Assembly: GCA_023667095.1 (NCBI GenBank)
Contig: JAMPAT010000024.1
Location: 1-56,868, forward strand
Direction of reading: 5' to 3'
Length of the DNA: 56,868 bases
DNA from: Bacteroidales bacterium
GTDB taxonomy: Bacteria; Bacteroidota; Bacteroidia; Bacteroidales; UBA932
Position 1 is the stretch's first letter. Every line of letters begins with the position of its first letter. This document shows positions 1-9,760 of this stretch, piece by piece. The notes beneath the pieces were generated by a model. The model searched no databases, was not told the origin of the DNA, and was given only the letters and a program-made list of their open reading frames with translations. A program made the translations under genes and the position numbers.

Positions 1-185
1 TAATACCGCTGGCCGTCGATGTGGATTTGATTGCGACGACGCTCTGGGGGTACATCTGCCTCCGCCACTATCGGTGCCAACGCCTTGCAGGGGCCGCACC
101 ACTCGGCACCGAAGTCTACCACTAACAGTTTTCCCGAGGCAAGCAGTTCCTCGAAATTGTTCTCTGTCGCTTGTATCATAACCAT
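1..185 (-). pseudogene. thioredoxin N-terminal part, truncated/partial
   Basis: Reading the minus strand from the ATG at 185 (or the more usual one at 179) gives a thioredoxin N-terminus with the redox-active WCGPCK motif preceded by VVDFGAE. After [10 protein letters not shown] the sequence stops resembling thioredoxin (it continues [18 protein letters not shown]) and runs off the window edge. In thioredoxins this position should continue with the helix and strand leading to the cis-Pro loop. The gene therefore looks cut and joined to other DNA, although the missing left flank could change that view. An intact protein would be a cytoplasmic disulfide reductase. Confidence 0.6.
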
Positions 186-305
186 TCTTTATAAGTTTAT
201 ACGTAAAGAATCCGTCTGGCGGTTAAGAATGCTGTATAAAGAGTGGCAGGATTTTCTCCGCCATGCAGCCGAAATGCTGCTTGCCTCCCGACCGGACACT
301 CGTCG

Positions 306-485
306 TAGCCTTACGGTTTCCAAACTCACACCGTCAATTATCGCTTCAAAGACAAGTTGTACGGTCACGGTCTCCATTTCGTCCGACTGCGAGATGCAAA
401 GAAAGCCGCCCAAAAGCAAATCGGCGAGAGCGTAACCATCTATTCCTGCAAAACAGGCAATATTGTGTGTCTTACCCCGGCGTAA
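306..485 (+). pseudogene. remnant of a coding sequence, C-terminal end
   Basis: Frame 3 between a TAG at 306 and the TAA at 483-485 reads as a plausible protein tail of 58 residues. It contains NYRFKDKLYGHGLHFVRL and ends IVCLTPA, with a balanced composition unlike the other frames. There is no start codon or upstream reading frame that joins it cleanly, so I take it as the 3' end of a broken gene. I do not recognise the family. It lies beside the broken thioredoxin, which suggests a rearranged segment. Confidence 0.35.
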
Positions 486-514
486 GGATACTGTCCGCCT
501 TAAACCGAGATTGA

Positions 515-937
515 TTAAACATCCTCCGAATCCCTCGAAATCTCAGGGAAATTGCCCTCCACCGTACCAGGGATATTTCCATGAATGGAATACTCTTTTA
601 CGGTGAAAGTCGGTTCTGTATCGCCTTCATGGTCTTCCTTCCGGAACAGGATAGGAATAGCCTCCGATTGATAGGACTCCTGCTCATAACCGACCGCATA
701 CCTTACTTCATAAGCCTCATCGAAAGGCGTTATCATGAAAAGCCGGACAGATGCGTTGGCGATATATAGAGGATGCCCAGTTATCTCGCCGGGTAATATG
801 GGCTTGGTCTCACCCTGTCGAACGGTGATGTAATTGCTTCTCGGCGTAATCTTTATATCGCAATAATGCTGTGGCGTTTTTACAATAATCCGATAAATTT
901 CAATGGGATAAGAGTTATTCTTGACCAATATCTTCAT
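515..937 (-). CDS. small hypothetical protein, 140 aa
   Basis: A 140-residue protein beginning MKILVKNNSYPIEIYRIIVK. It has no signal peptide, no membrane segment and no motif that I recognise. Its composition is natural, rich in alternating hydrophobic/polar stretches that suggest a mostly beta structure, and the C-terminal 35 residues are acidic. It sits alone between the remnants at the window start and the M16 peptidase terminator. No function is proposed. Confidence 0.6.
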   Translation of the reverse strand: MKILVKNNSYPIEIYRIIVKTPQHYCDIKITPRSNYITVRQGETKPILPGEITGHPLYIANASVRLFMITPFDEAYEVRYAVGYEQESYQSEAIPILFRKEDHEGDTEPTFTVKEYSIHGNIPGTVEGNFPEISRDSEDV

Positions 938-1050
938 TCCTCACAACATGTTGTCTGGCTTCAAGGTCAGTTGAATCTTGGGCTATGTAACCTTACGCCT
1001 TGTCCGTGCCATGTATGCTGATTCATTGGGTATAGATGCCTTGGAGCAAT

Positions 1051-1092
1051 ATAGAAAATACCCAGTGTCTGAATGCACTGGGTATTTTCTAT
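1051..1092 (-). terminator. strong hairpin terminator of the M16 peptidase gene
   Basis: A perfect 17-bp inverted repeat (1051-1067 against 1076-1092) with an 8-nt loop. The outer stem is A/T-rich, so it can act as an intrinsic terminator in either direction. It lies 18 bases downstream of the peptidase stop codon on the minus strand. Confidence 0.85.
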
Positions 1093-1109
1093 ATACTTAA
1101 GGTCAAGCC

Positions 1110-3911
1110 TTATTCTGCCTTGGGCCCCATTACAACCTCGATGAAGTTGCCCTGGCTAAGGATTTCCTGGAGAGCGGACTTGATATTCTCTGCAGTGATT
1201 TCCCCGATTGCAGCCTCATAGAGGGCGTCTTCGTCAACTCCATAGCTGTAGTAAGTCTGGAGCTGCTCCATCCAATACTTGTTGGAGATACGTTCTTCTG
1301 GGATGTTCTTCTTGAAATTCTCGATAGTCCTTGTCAGCTGTTCCTCTGTAGGACCGTTGGCTGCAAGGTCTTCAAGACCCTTGACGGCGAGCTTGCGCAG
1401 ATTGTCCACCTGGTCAGGGTTAGTGTTGAAATATACCTGGATGACAGCCCTTTCCTCCGGAATCCTCTGTACACCTATATATGCAGAGGCACCGTATGTG
1501 CCGCCTTCTTCCTCACGTAGAGTATCCGTATATATCATGTCAAGGATATATGATGCGGCATTGAGCACAACCTGGTTCCTGAAGCTGTATGGAATATATG
1601 CAGACCATACCTGGAGCACAGTGTTCATCGGTGTCTGCATCGTAGCCTCGAACACATTCTCAATCTTGCCCTTCTGCAGCCTGCTGGTGTTCTCCTTGAT
1701 ATATTTTGTCGCTTTCTTGCCCTTAGGAAGCGAACCTATATATTTCTCTACCAACGGTTTCAATGTCTCAAGGTCAACATTTCCCACGATGAATACAGTC
1801 GCACCTGCCGCGTCCTTGAACAGCTGGCGGTAAACCCTTTCTATTGTTGCAAGCGAGGCATTCCCGATGACCTCTTCAGAGATTGATACAATCCTCGGAT
1901 CATCACCGTACATTGTCCTGGTGTATTCCTGCTGGAAAATAAAGTTCGGCTGGCTCTTGATATTAGGATATACGGCCTTGATCTGGTCCATTCCGATGTT
2001 GAACTCATCGGCATCGAACCTCGGGTCGGTGAACTCAAGGTACATCAGCTGGAATGCAGTCTCAAGATCCTTTGGAGAGCTTGATGCAGTGAATCCATGC
2101 CTGAGTGAAGAAATATATGGAGAGACGCTTACTGATTTGCCGGCCAGCATCTTGCTGAGCTGTGAAGATGAGAATTCTGAAACTCCGGTGTTGCGCTGGA
2201 ACAGTGTCCATACATTGTCTTCGAATGAGGCAAGGTCCTCAGTAGGGATAAGGGTCTCTCCTCCTTCCATCCTCATTGTGACCATTACCTGGTCCTTCTT
2301 GTATTCTGTAGGGAGGACAACAACCTTGACACCATTCTTGAGTGTCCATTCTGTTGCACCGTATATGGTTTCCACCTCTTTCTTTATGGCAGAGCCTTTC
2401 AGTGTCTCAGGGTCAAGAAGCTGTCCGTCAGCCTGCTCCTCTGCATTTGCCTCAATCTCGGAAGCCTCCACTTCTGCGATCGCTGCAAGGAAGTCTGCCT
2501 CGGAAGGATGTGCAAGCCCATCCTTCTCAGGGGCCTTGTAGACAATGACGAGATTGTTGGAAGGTATTATCTGTGAAACCACCTGGTTGAGCAGCTGTGC
2601 GTTTATCTGGCTGCAGAACATTGTGGCAATCTCATTCTCTGCCTCAGGTGTCATATATGGCTTGTTGTCGAAGAAGTTATTGATGTAGAGGTCAATGAAC
2701 TCGCTGTTTTTGCGCGACTCCGCTCCCTCGACCTGCTGCTCGTACATACGGAGGAGGTTGTCCTTTGCACGCTGCACCTCAGCATCTGTGAAGCCATATT
2801 TCTTCATCTTTTCCACCTCTGTAAGGAATGCCTTGAATGCAGCTATAGCCTCTCCGTCCTTGCAGGCTACACCTCCGAATACGGCCTCGCAGGTCTCGCA
2901 TAGCTCCCCGATTCCAAGGCTTGCATTGATGAACGGTGCACCTGGCCTGGAGGTTATGTCATTGAACCTCTCGCTCATTATAAGGTAGATATAGTCTTCG
3001 AGTAGACTTGTAAAGAATCCCATGTCTGTGCTGTTAAGCTCCTCCGGCATAGGTTCGCTCTTCCAGAAAATTGTAAGTTCAGTGTTGGTTGCTTCAGGAT
3101 CAGTGATTATCCCTATCACAGGTTCCTCGTTGTCAGGAATCCTGTGCATTTCCTTCTGCTTCGGATTTACAGCGGCCGGAATGTCGCTGAACCTCTCCCT
3201 TATCTTTGCCTCAATCTGGTCAACATCGATGTCTCCGACAACGATTACTGCCTGCATGTCAGGACGGTACCAGGTGTGGTAGAAATTTGTGAGGCTTTCT
3301 GGCCTGAATGTCTCCAGGTTCTCCTGGCTTCCGATCAGGGTGCAGGTAGAGTATTTTGAATCACCGTAATAGTAAGGAAGAGATTTCTCGAACATCCTCC
3401 ATGAGGCAGTGTTCCTTGACCTCTTCTCCTCTATTATTACCCCGCGCTCCTTGTCAATCTCGACAGGGTCGCATGTCACGAAGTGTGAATAGTCATGCAT
3501 GATGAGGATACATGTGTCAATGATGCCCTCCCTTGTCACAGGTATGTTGTTGAGCATGTATGTCGTCTGCTCCACACCTGTCTGTGCATTGATGTTCCTT
3601 CCGAACTCAGCGCCTATCTTCTGGAGATATTCAAGCATCTGCTTTCCGGGAAGATTCTTTGTACCGTTGAAGCACATGTGCTCAAGGAAGTGCGCAAGGC
3701 CGTCCTGGTCAGGTGTCTCCTGGATTGCGCCTACATTGGTCGCGAGGTAGAACTCTGCACGGCCAGCAGGCTTGTCGTTGTGCCTGATGTAGTAGGTAAG
3801 CCCGTTCTCGAGCTGTCCCTTCCTGACGTCAGGGTCGTTCGGGAGCTGGTTCTGCCCGAACATGGATGTTGCAGCAATCACTGCCGCAAAAAATACAAAA
3901 ATCCTTTTCAT
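1110..3911 (-). CDS. M16 family (pitrilysin-like) zinc metallopeptidase
   Basis: A 933-residue secreted protein of the insulinase/pitrilysin family. The N-terminus (MKRIFVFFAAVIAATSMFGQ) is a signal peptide, so the enzyme acts in the periplasm or envelope. The inverted zinc motif HFLEH lies at about residues 74-78 (His74, Glu77, His78), with the downstream acidic stretch GVIIEEK supplying the usual third ligand. The length fits the Bacteroidota form with two tandem M16 halves, the second (about 520-930) lacking HxxEH. Such enzymes degrade peptides in a closed chamber. It is monocistronic, with a strong terminator at 1051-1092. Start and length agree with the family. Confidence 0.9.
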   Translation of the reverse strand: MKRIFVFFAAVIAATSMFGQNQLPNDPDVRKGQLENGLTYYIRHNDKPAGRAEFYLATNVGAIQETPDQDGLAHFLEHMCFNGTKNLPGKQMLEYLQKIGAEFGRNINAQTGVEQTTYMLNNIPVTREGIIDTCILIMHDYSHFVTCDPVEIDKERGVIIEEKRSRNTASWRMFEKSLPYYYGDSKYSTCTLIGSQENLETFRPESLTNFYHTWYRPDMQAVIVVGDIDVDQIEAKIRERFSDIPAAVNPKQKEMHRIPDNEEPVIGIITDPEATNTELTIFWKSEPMPEELNSTDMGFFTSLLEDYIYLIMSERFNDITSRPGAPFINASLGIGELCETCEAVFGGVACKDGEAIAAFKAFLTEVEKMKKYGFTDAEVQRAKDNLLRMYEQQVEGAESRKNSEFIDLYINNFFDNKPYMTPEAENEIATMFCSQINAQLLNQVVSQIIPSNNLVIVYKAPEKDGLAHPSEADFLAAIAEVEASEIEANAEEQADGQLLDPETLKGSAIKKEVETIYGATEWTLKNGVKVVVLPTEYKKDQVMVTMRMEGGETLIPTEDLASFEDNVWTLFQRNTGVSEFSSSQLSKMLAGKSVSVSPYISSLRHGFTASSSPKDLETAFQLMYLEFTDPRFDADEFNIGMDQIKAVYPNIKSQPNFIFQQEYTRTMYGDDPRIVSISEEVIGNASLATIERVYRQLFKDAAGATVFIVGNVDLETLKPLVEKYIGSLPKGKKATKYIKENTSRLQKGKIENVFEATMQTPMNTVLQVWSAYIPYSFRNQVVLNAASYILDMIYTDTLREEEGGTYGASAYIGVQRIPEERAVIQVYFNTNPDQVDNLRKLAVKGLEDLAANGPTEEQLTRTIENFKKNIPEERISNKYWMEQLQTYYSYGVDEDALYEAAIGEITAENIKSALQEILSQGNFIEVVMGPKAE

Positions 3912-4040
3912 TATTATTTAAGTTAATAATTCCTTATAATTCTGCATGTATATCCATTAGACGCAGAAATACAGTAGAACCTACAAATTTATACAAAAAA
4001 CATGAAGTGACAGAGTATAAGATTGACTTTTCGCCATATA

Positions 4041-4063
4041 TTGTTGTTTCTTTATTAACTTTG
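4041..4063 (+). promoter_or_regulatory. Bacteroidota-type promoter for the LysR gene
   Basis: TAACTTTG at 4056-4063 matches the -7 consensus TAnnTTTG. A TTG-containing segment at 4041-4046 lies upstream, closer than the usual spacing. The LysR start codon follows about 90 bases downstream. Confidence 0.5.
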
Positions 4064-4150
4064 CACCCGGTGCCGGAGCAGGGAAATCAGCATGTCATGG
4101 TTTTCCTGCATATGTATACTGTACCATCATGACAACGCAATATTTACGAT

Positions 4151-4690
4151 ATGGAAGATTTCAAGCTGAGGATATTCCTTGTGCTATGCCGGACAGGCAG
4201 CTTTACGGCCGCGGCCTCGGAACTTGGCATAAGCCAGCCCGCTGTGAGCCAGAATATAAGGGAACTGGAGGGAGTCCTCGGGACTTTGCTTTTTGTCCGT
4301 TCACACGGCAGGCTTGAAATAACCCCGGCCGGCAGGATATTCCGGCATTATGCCTCCATGGTCATTGATGCATATTCTTCACTCAGTGCCGCATTCATCC
4401 CTTCTTCAGGTGAGGAAGACAGGCTGAGCATATATTTCCCTCCAGTCTCTCGAGCCATGCTGTCTGGCGATGTGATATCTGCACTCGGGATACTCAGGCC
4501 CGGTCTGGACATATCAATAGCTGATGATATCGGAACTGCAGATATCAATATAATTGAGATGCAGGACAAAAAAAGGAAAGACACAGGCATCGTGATAGAT
4601 CTCCATGTCTTTCCAAAAAATCATCCAATGTCAAGGCTTGTAATGCAGGCCATTGATATTGTACGTTATGGTGATGTGTTATCTGACTGA
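4151..4690 (+). CDS. short LysR-type transcriptional regulator
   Basis: A 179-residue protein with a clear N-terminal LysR winged helix-turn-helix (residues 1-60; SFTAAASELGISQPAVSQNI is the recognition region). Full LysR proteins are about 300 residues with two effector lobes, and here only about 110 residues follow. The ligand-binding part is therefore minimal or truncated, a form also seen in Bacteroidota. It probably binds DNA as a dimer. It converges on the esterase gene with a 12-base overlap of the two 3' ends. Target genes are unknown. Confidence 0.8.
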   Translation: MEDFKLRIFLVLCRTGSFTAAASELGISQPAVSQNIRELEGVLGTLLFVRSHGRLEITPAGRIFRHYASMVIDAYSSLSAAFIPSSGEEDRLSIYFPPVSRAMLSGDVISALGILRPGLDISIADDIGTADINIIEMQDKKRKDTGIVIDLHVFPKNHPMSRLVMQAIDIVRYGDVLSD

Positions 4691-5698
4691 TGAAAGCCAA
4701 CGTTCAAGCGAGGATTCAAACTCTTTCCGGCAATATCCGATCCTGTCGTTTCCTTTGCCGACATATTCATCCTTGCTGAAACCCCAGCCGTGTCCTCCTG
4801 AAGGATAGATATGCAGTTCTGCAGGAACGTTGTTCCTGAGCATTGCATCATAGAACAGGATGCTGTTTTGCGCCGGTACAGTCCTGTCATCATTTGATAG
4901 GGCTATGAATGTCGCCGGCATATCTGGAGAGACTTGGTTCTCAAGTGAATATATCTTTTCCAGGGCTTTGTAGCGGCGGCATGCCCTGTCCCATTCCTCC
5001 CATGTCCTGCCATTGCGTCCTGTCATGTCTGCTTCTGTGCCAATCAGCTGGTTATGCGTACCTTTATGCGTGATTTTCATGTCAAATGATATGACAGGGT
5101 AGATGAGGACACCGAAATCAGGCCTTGTGGCGGCATCGGAATACATTGTAAGGGTTGTCGCAGCAAGATGTCCTCCTGCCGAGAACCCCATAACCCCAAT
5201 CTGGTCAACGCCCCATTCTGCAGCATGTTCCCTGCAATACCTGAATGTATTCTGGACATCTGCGAGAGGAACTTCACGGTGCCCGTTTGGCAGGCGGTAT
5301 TTTACAACAGCCACAGTAATGCCTTTGGAAAGCATCCAGTCCGCAACGTAGAGGCCTTCATTGTAAGATGAAACAATGCTGTATCCACCTCCTGGACATA
5401 CCACTACCATCTGCCCGTTCGGCTTCTTTGGAAAATACAGGTCGAAGCGGGCATCTGCATTGATGTTGCCGATATTTCCGCTTTCCGGAATGTTCTCAGC
5501 ACCTGTCAGTCCGTTTGATTCTTTCATCTTGAATCCGGCAGCTGTTATTTTCTTTGCGGTCACCGGGTCTGTGTTCTCTGTCATTGAACCGGAATACAGG
5601 AGCACTGTCTCATCCGGTTTTAGCCTGATGCCAGGCTGTGCCAAAGCTGCTGTATATGCCAAAAGTCCTGCGGCCATGATTGTCAATGTCTTTTTCAT
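4679..5698 (-). CDS. secreted alpha/beta-hydrolase esterase (BD-FAE / acetylxylan-esterase-like)
   Basis: A 339-residue protein with signal peptide MKKTLTIMAAGLLAYTAALA. The catalytic Ser lies in GFSAGG (Ser173), the oxyanion segment is CPGGGY (101-106), an Asp candidate sits at 268-269 (SNDDRTVP) and the His at 301 (GGHGWG). This is the layout of the hormone-sensitive-lipase/BD-FAE-like esterases that Bacteroidota use to remove acyl or feruloyl groups from plant polysaccharides. The substrate cannot be read from sequence. Its 3' end overlaps the LysR gene on the other strand. Confidence 0.82.
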   Translation of the reverse strand: MKKTLTIMAAGLLAYTAALAQPGIRLKPDETVLLYSGSMTENTDPVTAKKITAAGFKMKESNGLTGAENIPESGNIGNINADARFDLYFPKKPNGQMVVVCPGGGYSIVSSYNEGLYVADWMLSKGITVAVVKYRLPNGHREVPLADVQNTFRYCREHAAEWGVDQIGVMGFSAGGHLAATTLTMYSDAATRPDFGVLIYPVISFDMKITHKGTHNQLIGTEADMTGRNGRTWEEWDRACRRYKALEKIYSLENQVSPDMPATFIALSNDDRTVPAQNSILFYDAMLRNNVPAELHIYPSGGHGWGFSKDEYVGKGNDRIGYCRKEFESSLERWLSSVR

Positions 5699-5758
5699 TT
5701 TGTCTGATTATCTGTTCAAGTGTTTTTCCTTTGATTCCTGCTGAATCTTTCATATAGA

Positions 5759-5789
5759 AGAAAAGACCGGTACCAGCCCGGTCTTTTCT
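5759..5789 (-). terminator. terminator of nifJ
   Basis: A perfect 12-bp stem (5759-5770 with 5778-5789) around a 7-nt loop, with an A/T-rich outer edge. It lies 25 bases past the nifJ stop on the minus strand. Confidence 0.8.
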
Positions 5790-5813
5790 ATGGTAGTTCC
5801 GCCTGGGCGGAAA

Positions 5814-8800
5814 TTATTTGGCAAGACGCTTGTATGTCTCAAGACGTACCTTTGCAAATTCCTCTGTCTTCTGGAGAAGCTCAGCGGCCTTGTCAGGGAA
5901 CATCTTGTAGAGTGAAGCAAAACGTACCTCGCCTTTGAGGAAGTCCTGGAATTTGCTCCAGTCTGGCTCCTTGCTGTCGAGGGAGAACGGATTCTTCTCT
6001 GTTCCCTCAAGTGCAGGGTTGTACCTGTAGAGGTGCCAGTAACCGCATTCTACTGCAAGTTTCTCCTCTTTCTGGCTAAGTCCCATACCTGCCTTCAGAC
6101 CATGGTTGATACATGGAGAGTAAGCGATGATAAGTGATGGTCCGTCGTATGCCTCAGCTTCCTTGATGGCGTTGAAGTACTGTGCAGGGCTTGCACCCAT
6201 TGCAACCTGTGCTACATATACATATCCGTAGCTCATTGCCATCATTCCGAGGTCTTTCTTGCGGATCTTCTTGCCGGAAGCAGCGAATTTCGCGATAGCT
6301 CCTACAGGAGTTGCCTTTGAAGACTGTCCACCTGTATTTGAATATACCTCAGTGTCAAGTACGAGGATGTTTACATTCTCGCCGGAAGCAAGTACATGGT
6401 CAAGTCCGCCGTATCCGATATCGTAGCTTGCACCGTCACCTCCGATGATCCACTGGCTGCGTGCCGGGATGAAGTTCCGGTACTCCAGGAGGGACTTGCA
6501 AGTGTCGCAACCGCAGTTCTCCATGAGAGGGACAAGTGCGTCGGCAACCTCGCGTGTAACCTTTGCATCGTTGCGGTTCTCAAGCCACTTGGTGAAGAGA
6601 CCCTTCATCTCGTCTGTGCAGCAAGTGCATGAGATGCCCTGCTCCATGAGCTTGGCAACAGTAGCGCGTGCCCTGTCTGAACCGAGCTTCATACCGAGAC
6701 CGAATTCGCAGAAGTCCTCGAAGAGTGAGTTAGCCCATGCCGGACCATGTCCGTGAGCATCAGTGCAATATGGTGATGCAGGGAATGATGCTCCATAGAT
6801 TGAAGAACATCCTGTTGCGTTGGCAATCATCATGTGGTCTCCGAAGAGCTGTGTGATAGTCTTGATATAAGGTGTCTCACCACAGCCTGCACATGCACCG
6901 GAGAACTCGAACAGAGGCTGTGCGAACTGTGCGTTCTTCACATTCTGTGTCTTAGGCTGCACATTGTCCTTGTAGCCTACATGTGCGTGGAGGTAGTCGA
7001 AGTTTGCCTGCTCCGGATTCTGTGTCTCTGCCGGCATCATCACGAGTGCCTTCTCCTTTGCAGGACATACATCAGCACAGTTTCCGCATCCTGTACAGTC
7101 AGCAGGGGATACCTGCATAGTGAATGTGTACTCCTTGAATACAGCCTTGCCCTGTGCCTTCTTGACTGAAGCAGGTGCAGCTGCAGCCTCTTCTGCTGTC
7201 ATCAGGTAAGGACGGATTGCTGCGTGAGGGCAGACGAATGCACAGGTGTTGCACTGGATACAGTTCTCTGCCTTCCACTCAGGAATGTTCACTGCAATAC
7301 CGCGTTTCTCGTATGCTGCTGTACCTGCAGGGATTGTTCCGTCAACGATTTCGTTGAATGCGCTTACGTGGAGTGAATCACCGCACTGTGCGTTGACAAC
7401 ATCTGCAATGTTCTTTACAAATTCAGGTGCCAGCCTGTCCTTGTTAGGGTTCTCGAATTTTGCAGTGATGTCCTTCCAGTCTGCAGGGACATTGACCTTG
7501 GTGTACTCGCCACCCCTGTCAACGGCTGCATAGTTCATCTTCACGATATTCTCGCCCTTCTTTCCGTAGCTCTTCTCGATAGCTTTCTTCATGTATGCCA
7601 CTGCATCCTCGTAAGGGATGATGCCTGTGATCTTGAAGAATGCTGACTGGAGGATTGTATTTGTCCTTCCGCCAAGCCCGATTTCAGATGCAATCTTGGT
7701 AGCGTTGATGATATAGAGGGTGATGTTCTTCTTTCCGATAACTGACTTCACATGGTCAGGAATCCTCTTTATGGTCTCTTCCTCGTCCCAGATGCTGTTG
7801 AGCAGGAGGGTTCCGTTCTCCTTGATGCCCTTGAGTACATCATATTTTGTAAGGTATGAAGGGACGTGGCATGCAACGAAGTCAGGAGTGGACACAAGGT
7901 AAGGGGCCTTGATAGGGGTGTCGCCGAACCTGAGGTGTGAACATGTGTATCCGCCTGATTTCTTTGAATCGTAGTCGAAATATCCCTGGCAATACTTAGG
8001 AGTGTGGTCACCGATGATCTTGATGGTGTTCTTGTTGGCTCCTACAGTTCCGTCTGAACCGAGTCCATAGAATTTGCACTCTGTTGTGCCTGGCTTTACG
8101 ATGGAGATCTCCTCCTTTGGAGGGAGTGACTTGAATGTCACGTCATCTACGATTCCGATTGTGAAGCCGTCCTTAGGCTCTGCAAGGGCAAGGTTCTCGT
8201 AGACAGATACGATCTGTGCCGGGGTAGTGTCCTTTGATGAGAGTCCGTAGCGTCCGCCGATGATGAGCGGTGCGTTCTCCTGGCCCTGGAACACTGCCTT
8301 GATGTCGAGAAGAAGAGGCTCTCCGAGTGAACCTGGCTCCTTTGTCCTGTCAAGGACTGCAATCCTCTTGACAGTCTTTGGAAGTGCCTTCATGAAATAT
8401 TTTGCAGAGAATGGTCTGTAGAGTCTTACGATGAGGACACCCGCTTTCTTGCCCTGTGTGGCGAGGTAGTCGATAGTCTCCTTGATGGTCTCAGTTACAG
8501 AACCCATTGCAATGATTACGTTCTCGGCATCCTCGGCTCCGTAGTAGTCGAATGGACGGTAGTTCCTTCCGGTAAGCTCGCTGATTTCTCCCATGTATCT
8601 TGCAACAACGTCAGGAACAGCGTCGTAGTACTGGTTGCAGGCCTCGCGTGCCTGGAAGTATACGTCTCCGTTCTGTGCTGTACCGCGGGTAACAGGAGCA
8701 TTCGGTGTAAGTGCCTTTGCCCTGAATTTTGCAAGTGACTTGGTGCTTACCATTCCCTTGAGTGCCTCCTCGTCGATAAGCTCGATTTTCTGGATTTCAT

Positions 8801-9338
8801 GTGAAGTACGGAATCCGTCGAAGAAGTGGATGAAAGGAATGCTTGACTTGATTGTCGAAAGGTGTGCCACTGCTGCCATGTCCAGAGCTTCCTGTACAGA
8901 TGCTGATGCGAGCATTGCAAAGCCTGTCTGGCGGCAGGCCATTACATCCTGATGGTCTCCGAAGATTGAAAGAGCATGTGATGCAAGTGCACGTGCGGAA
9001 ACGTGGAATACTGATGGAAGCATTTCACCTGCAATCTTGTACATGTTAGGGATCATGAGAAGCAGACCCTGTGATGCGGTGAATGTCGTTGTCAGTGCCC
9101 CAGCCTGGAGTGAACCGTGCACTGCGCCGGCTGCGCCTCCTTCACTCTGCATTTCGGTAACCTTTACTACCTCGCCGAAAAGGTTCTTCTTTCCTTGCGC
9201 TGCCCACTCGTCAACATATTCTGCCATTGTTGAAGATGGGGTGATAGGGTAGATTGCAGCATGCTCACTGAACAGGTAAGCCATGTGGGCGGCTGCGTAG
9301 TTACCGTCACAAGTGATAAATTTTTTTTCGTTTGCCAT
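5814..9338 (-). CDS. nifJ: pyruvate:ferredoxin (flavodoxin) oxidoreductase
   Basis: A 1174-residue single-chain pyruvate:ferredoxin oxidoreductase, the usual length for the homodimeric bacterial enzyme. It oxidises pyruvate plus CoA to acetyl-CoA and CO2 and reduces ferredoxin in the anaerobic cytoplasm. The N-terminal domain carries the PITPSSTMAE motif. Two 4Fe-4S clusters are visible near residues 690-755 (CIQCNTCAFVCP and CTGCGNCADVCP). The C-terminal TPP domain has the additional cluster cysteines (CAGCGETPY) and the TPP-binding GGDGASYDIGYGG. The gene is monocistronic with its own terminator and a likely promoter at 9438-9472. Confidence 0.97.
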   Translation of the reverse strand: MANEKKFITCDGNYAAAHMAYLFSEHAAIYPITPSSTMAEYVDEWAAQGKKNLFGEVVKVTEMQSEGGAAGAVHGSLQAGALTTTFTASQGLLLMIPNMYKIAGEMLPSVFHVSARALASHALSIFGDHQDVMACRQTGFAMLASASVQEALDMAAVAHLSTIKSSIPFIHFFDGFRTSHEIQKIELIDEEALKGMVSTKSLAKFRAKALTPNAPVTRGTAQNGDVYFQAREACNQYYDAVPDVVARYMGEISELTGRNYRPFDYYGAEDAENVIIAMGSVTETIKETIDYLATQGKKAGVLIVRLYRPFSAKYFMKALPKTVKRIAVLDRTKEPGSLGEPLLLDIKAVFQGQENAPLIIGGRYGLSSKDTTPAQIVSVYENLALAEPKDGFTIGIVDDVTFKSLPPKEEISIVKPGTTECKFYGLGSDGTVGANKNTIKIIGDHTPKYCQGYFDYDSKKSGGYTCSHLRFGDTPIKAPYLVSTPDFVACHVPSYLTKYDVLKGIKENGTLLLNSIWDEEETIKRIPDHVKSVIGKKNITLYIINATKIASEIGLGGRTNTILQSAFFKITGIIPYEDAVAYMKKAIEKSYGKKGENIVKMNYAAVDRGGEYTKVNVPADWKDITAKFENPNKDRLAPEFVKNIADVVNAQCGDSLHVSAFNEIVDGTIPAGTAAYEKRGIAVNIPEWKAENCIQCNTCAFVCPHAAIRPYLMTAEEAAAAPASVKKAQGKAVFKEYTFTMQVSPADCTGCGNCADVCPAKEKALVMMPAETQNPEQANFDYLHAHVGYKDNVQPKTQNVKNAQFAQPLFEFSGACAGCGETPYIKTITQLFGDHMMIANATGCSSIYGASFPASPYCTDAHGHGPAWANSLFEDFCEFGLGMKLGSDRARATVAKLMEQGISCTCCTDEMKGLFTKWLENRNDAKVTREVADALVPLMENCGCDTCKSLLEYRNFIPARSQWIIGGDGASYDIGYGGLDHVLASGENVNILVLDTEVYSNTGGQSSKATPVGAIAKFAASGKKIRKKDLGMMAMSYGYVYVAQVAMGASPAQYFNAIKEAEAYDGPSLIIAYSPCINHGLKAGMGLSQKEEKLAVECGYWHLYRYNPALEGTEKNPFSLDSKEPDWSKFQDFLKGEVRFASLYKMFPDKAAELLQKTEEFAKVRLETYKRLAK

Positions 9339-9437
9339 AATTTTTTTAAATTTATGAATTTATCTTGTTGTTTCAGTAAATTCTTGTTGTCTAATGGAGT
9401 ATGTATTCGTGCCCGAGCACGGAGACATACATCCGCG

Positions 9438-9472
9438 CAAATTTAGTCAAAAATTTTGAGACGGTGACAAAT
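9438..9472 (-). promoter_or_regulatory. nifJ promoter
   Basis: On the minus strand TAAATTTG (9445-9438) matches the -7 consensus, and TTTG (9472-9469) lies about 22 bases upstream as a -33 element. The 5' leader would be close to 95 bases. Confidence 0.5.
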
Positions 9473-9690
9473 TGGAGGATATATTGTTGGAAAAGTTTGG
9501 ACGCTTCCTTGCCTTGACATGGCTATGCGGCAATTCCTGGACTTGTACCTTAATATTAATAAGACAAATGGACAGCATGTGCATAGGGATGCTCTCTGTA
9601 AAAATGGAGGTGAGTCTGCCGTGGCTTGCAGGGACATGCTTATGATTGATAAGGCCGGTTTCGGGATTTGTCACAGGTTTGTTCCCATAA
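9446..9690. other. intergenic region between nifJ and fabD
   Basis: The gap between nifJ and the fabD terminator holds the nifJ promoter at its left end. I see no convincing gene in it: the short open frames have atypical composition and no start signals. Confidence 0.4.
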
Positions 9691-9732
9691 CAGAAAAGGG
9701 ACTTGGCCATGCTGTCCGGCAGTCCCTTTCTG
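9691..9732 (-). terminator. terminator-like hairpin after fabD
   Basis: An inverted repeat, 9691-9703 with 9721-9732 (12 pairs with one bulged base), lies about 30 bases beyond the fabD stop. The U-tract is short, so the terminator may be modest. Confidence 0.5.
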
Positions 9733-9760
9733 TACTTGTGATGTTCTTGGCCGGGTCTGG

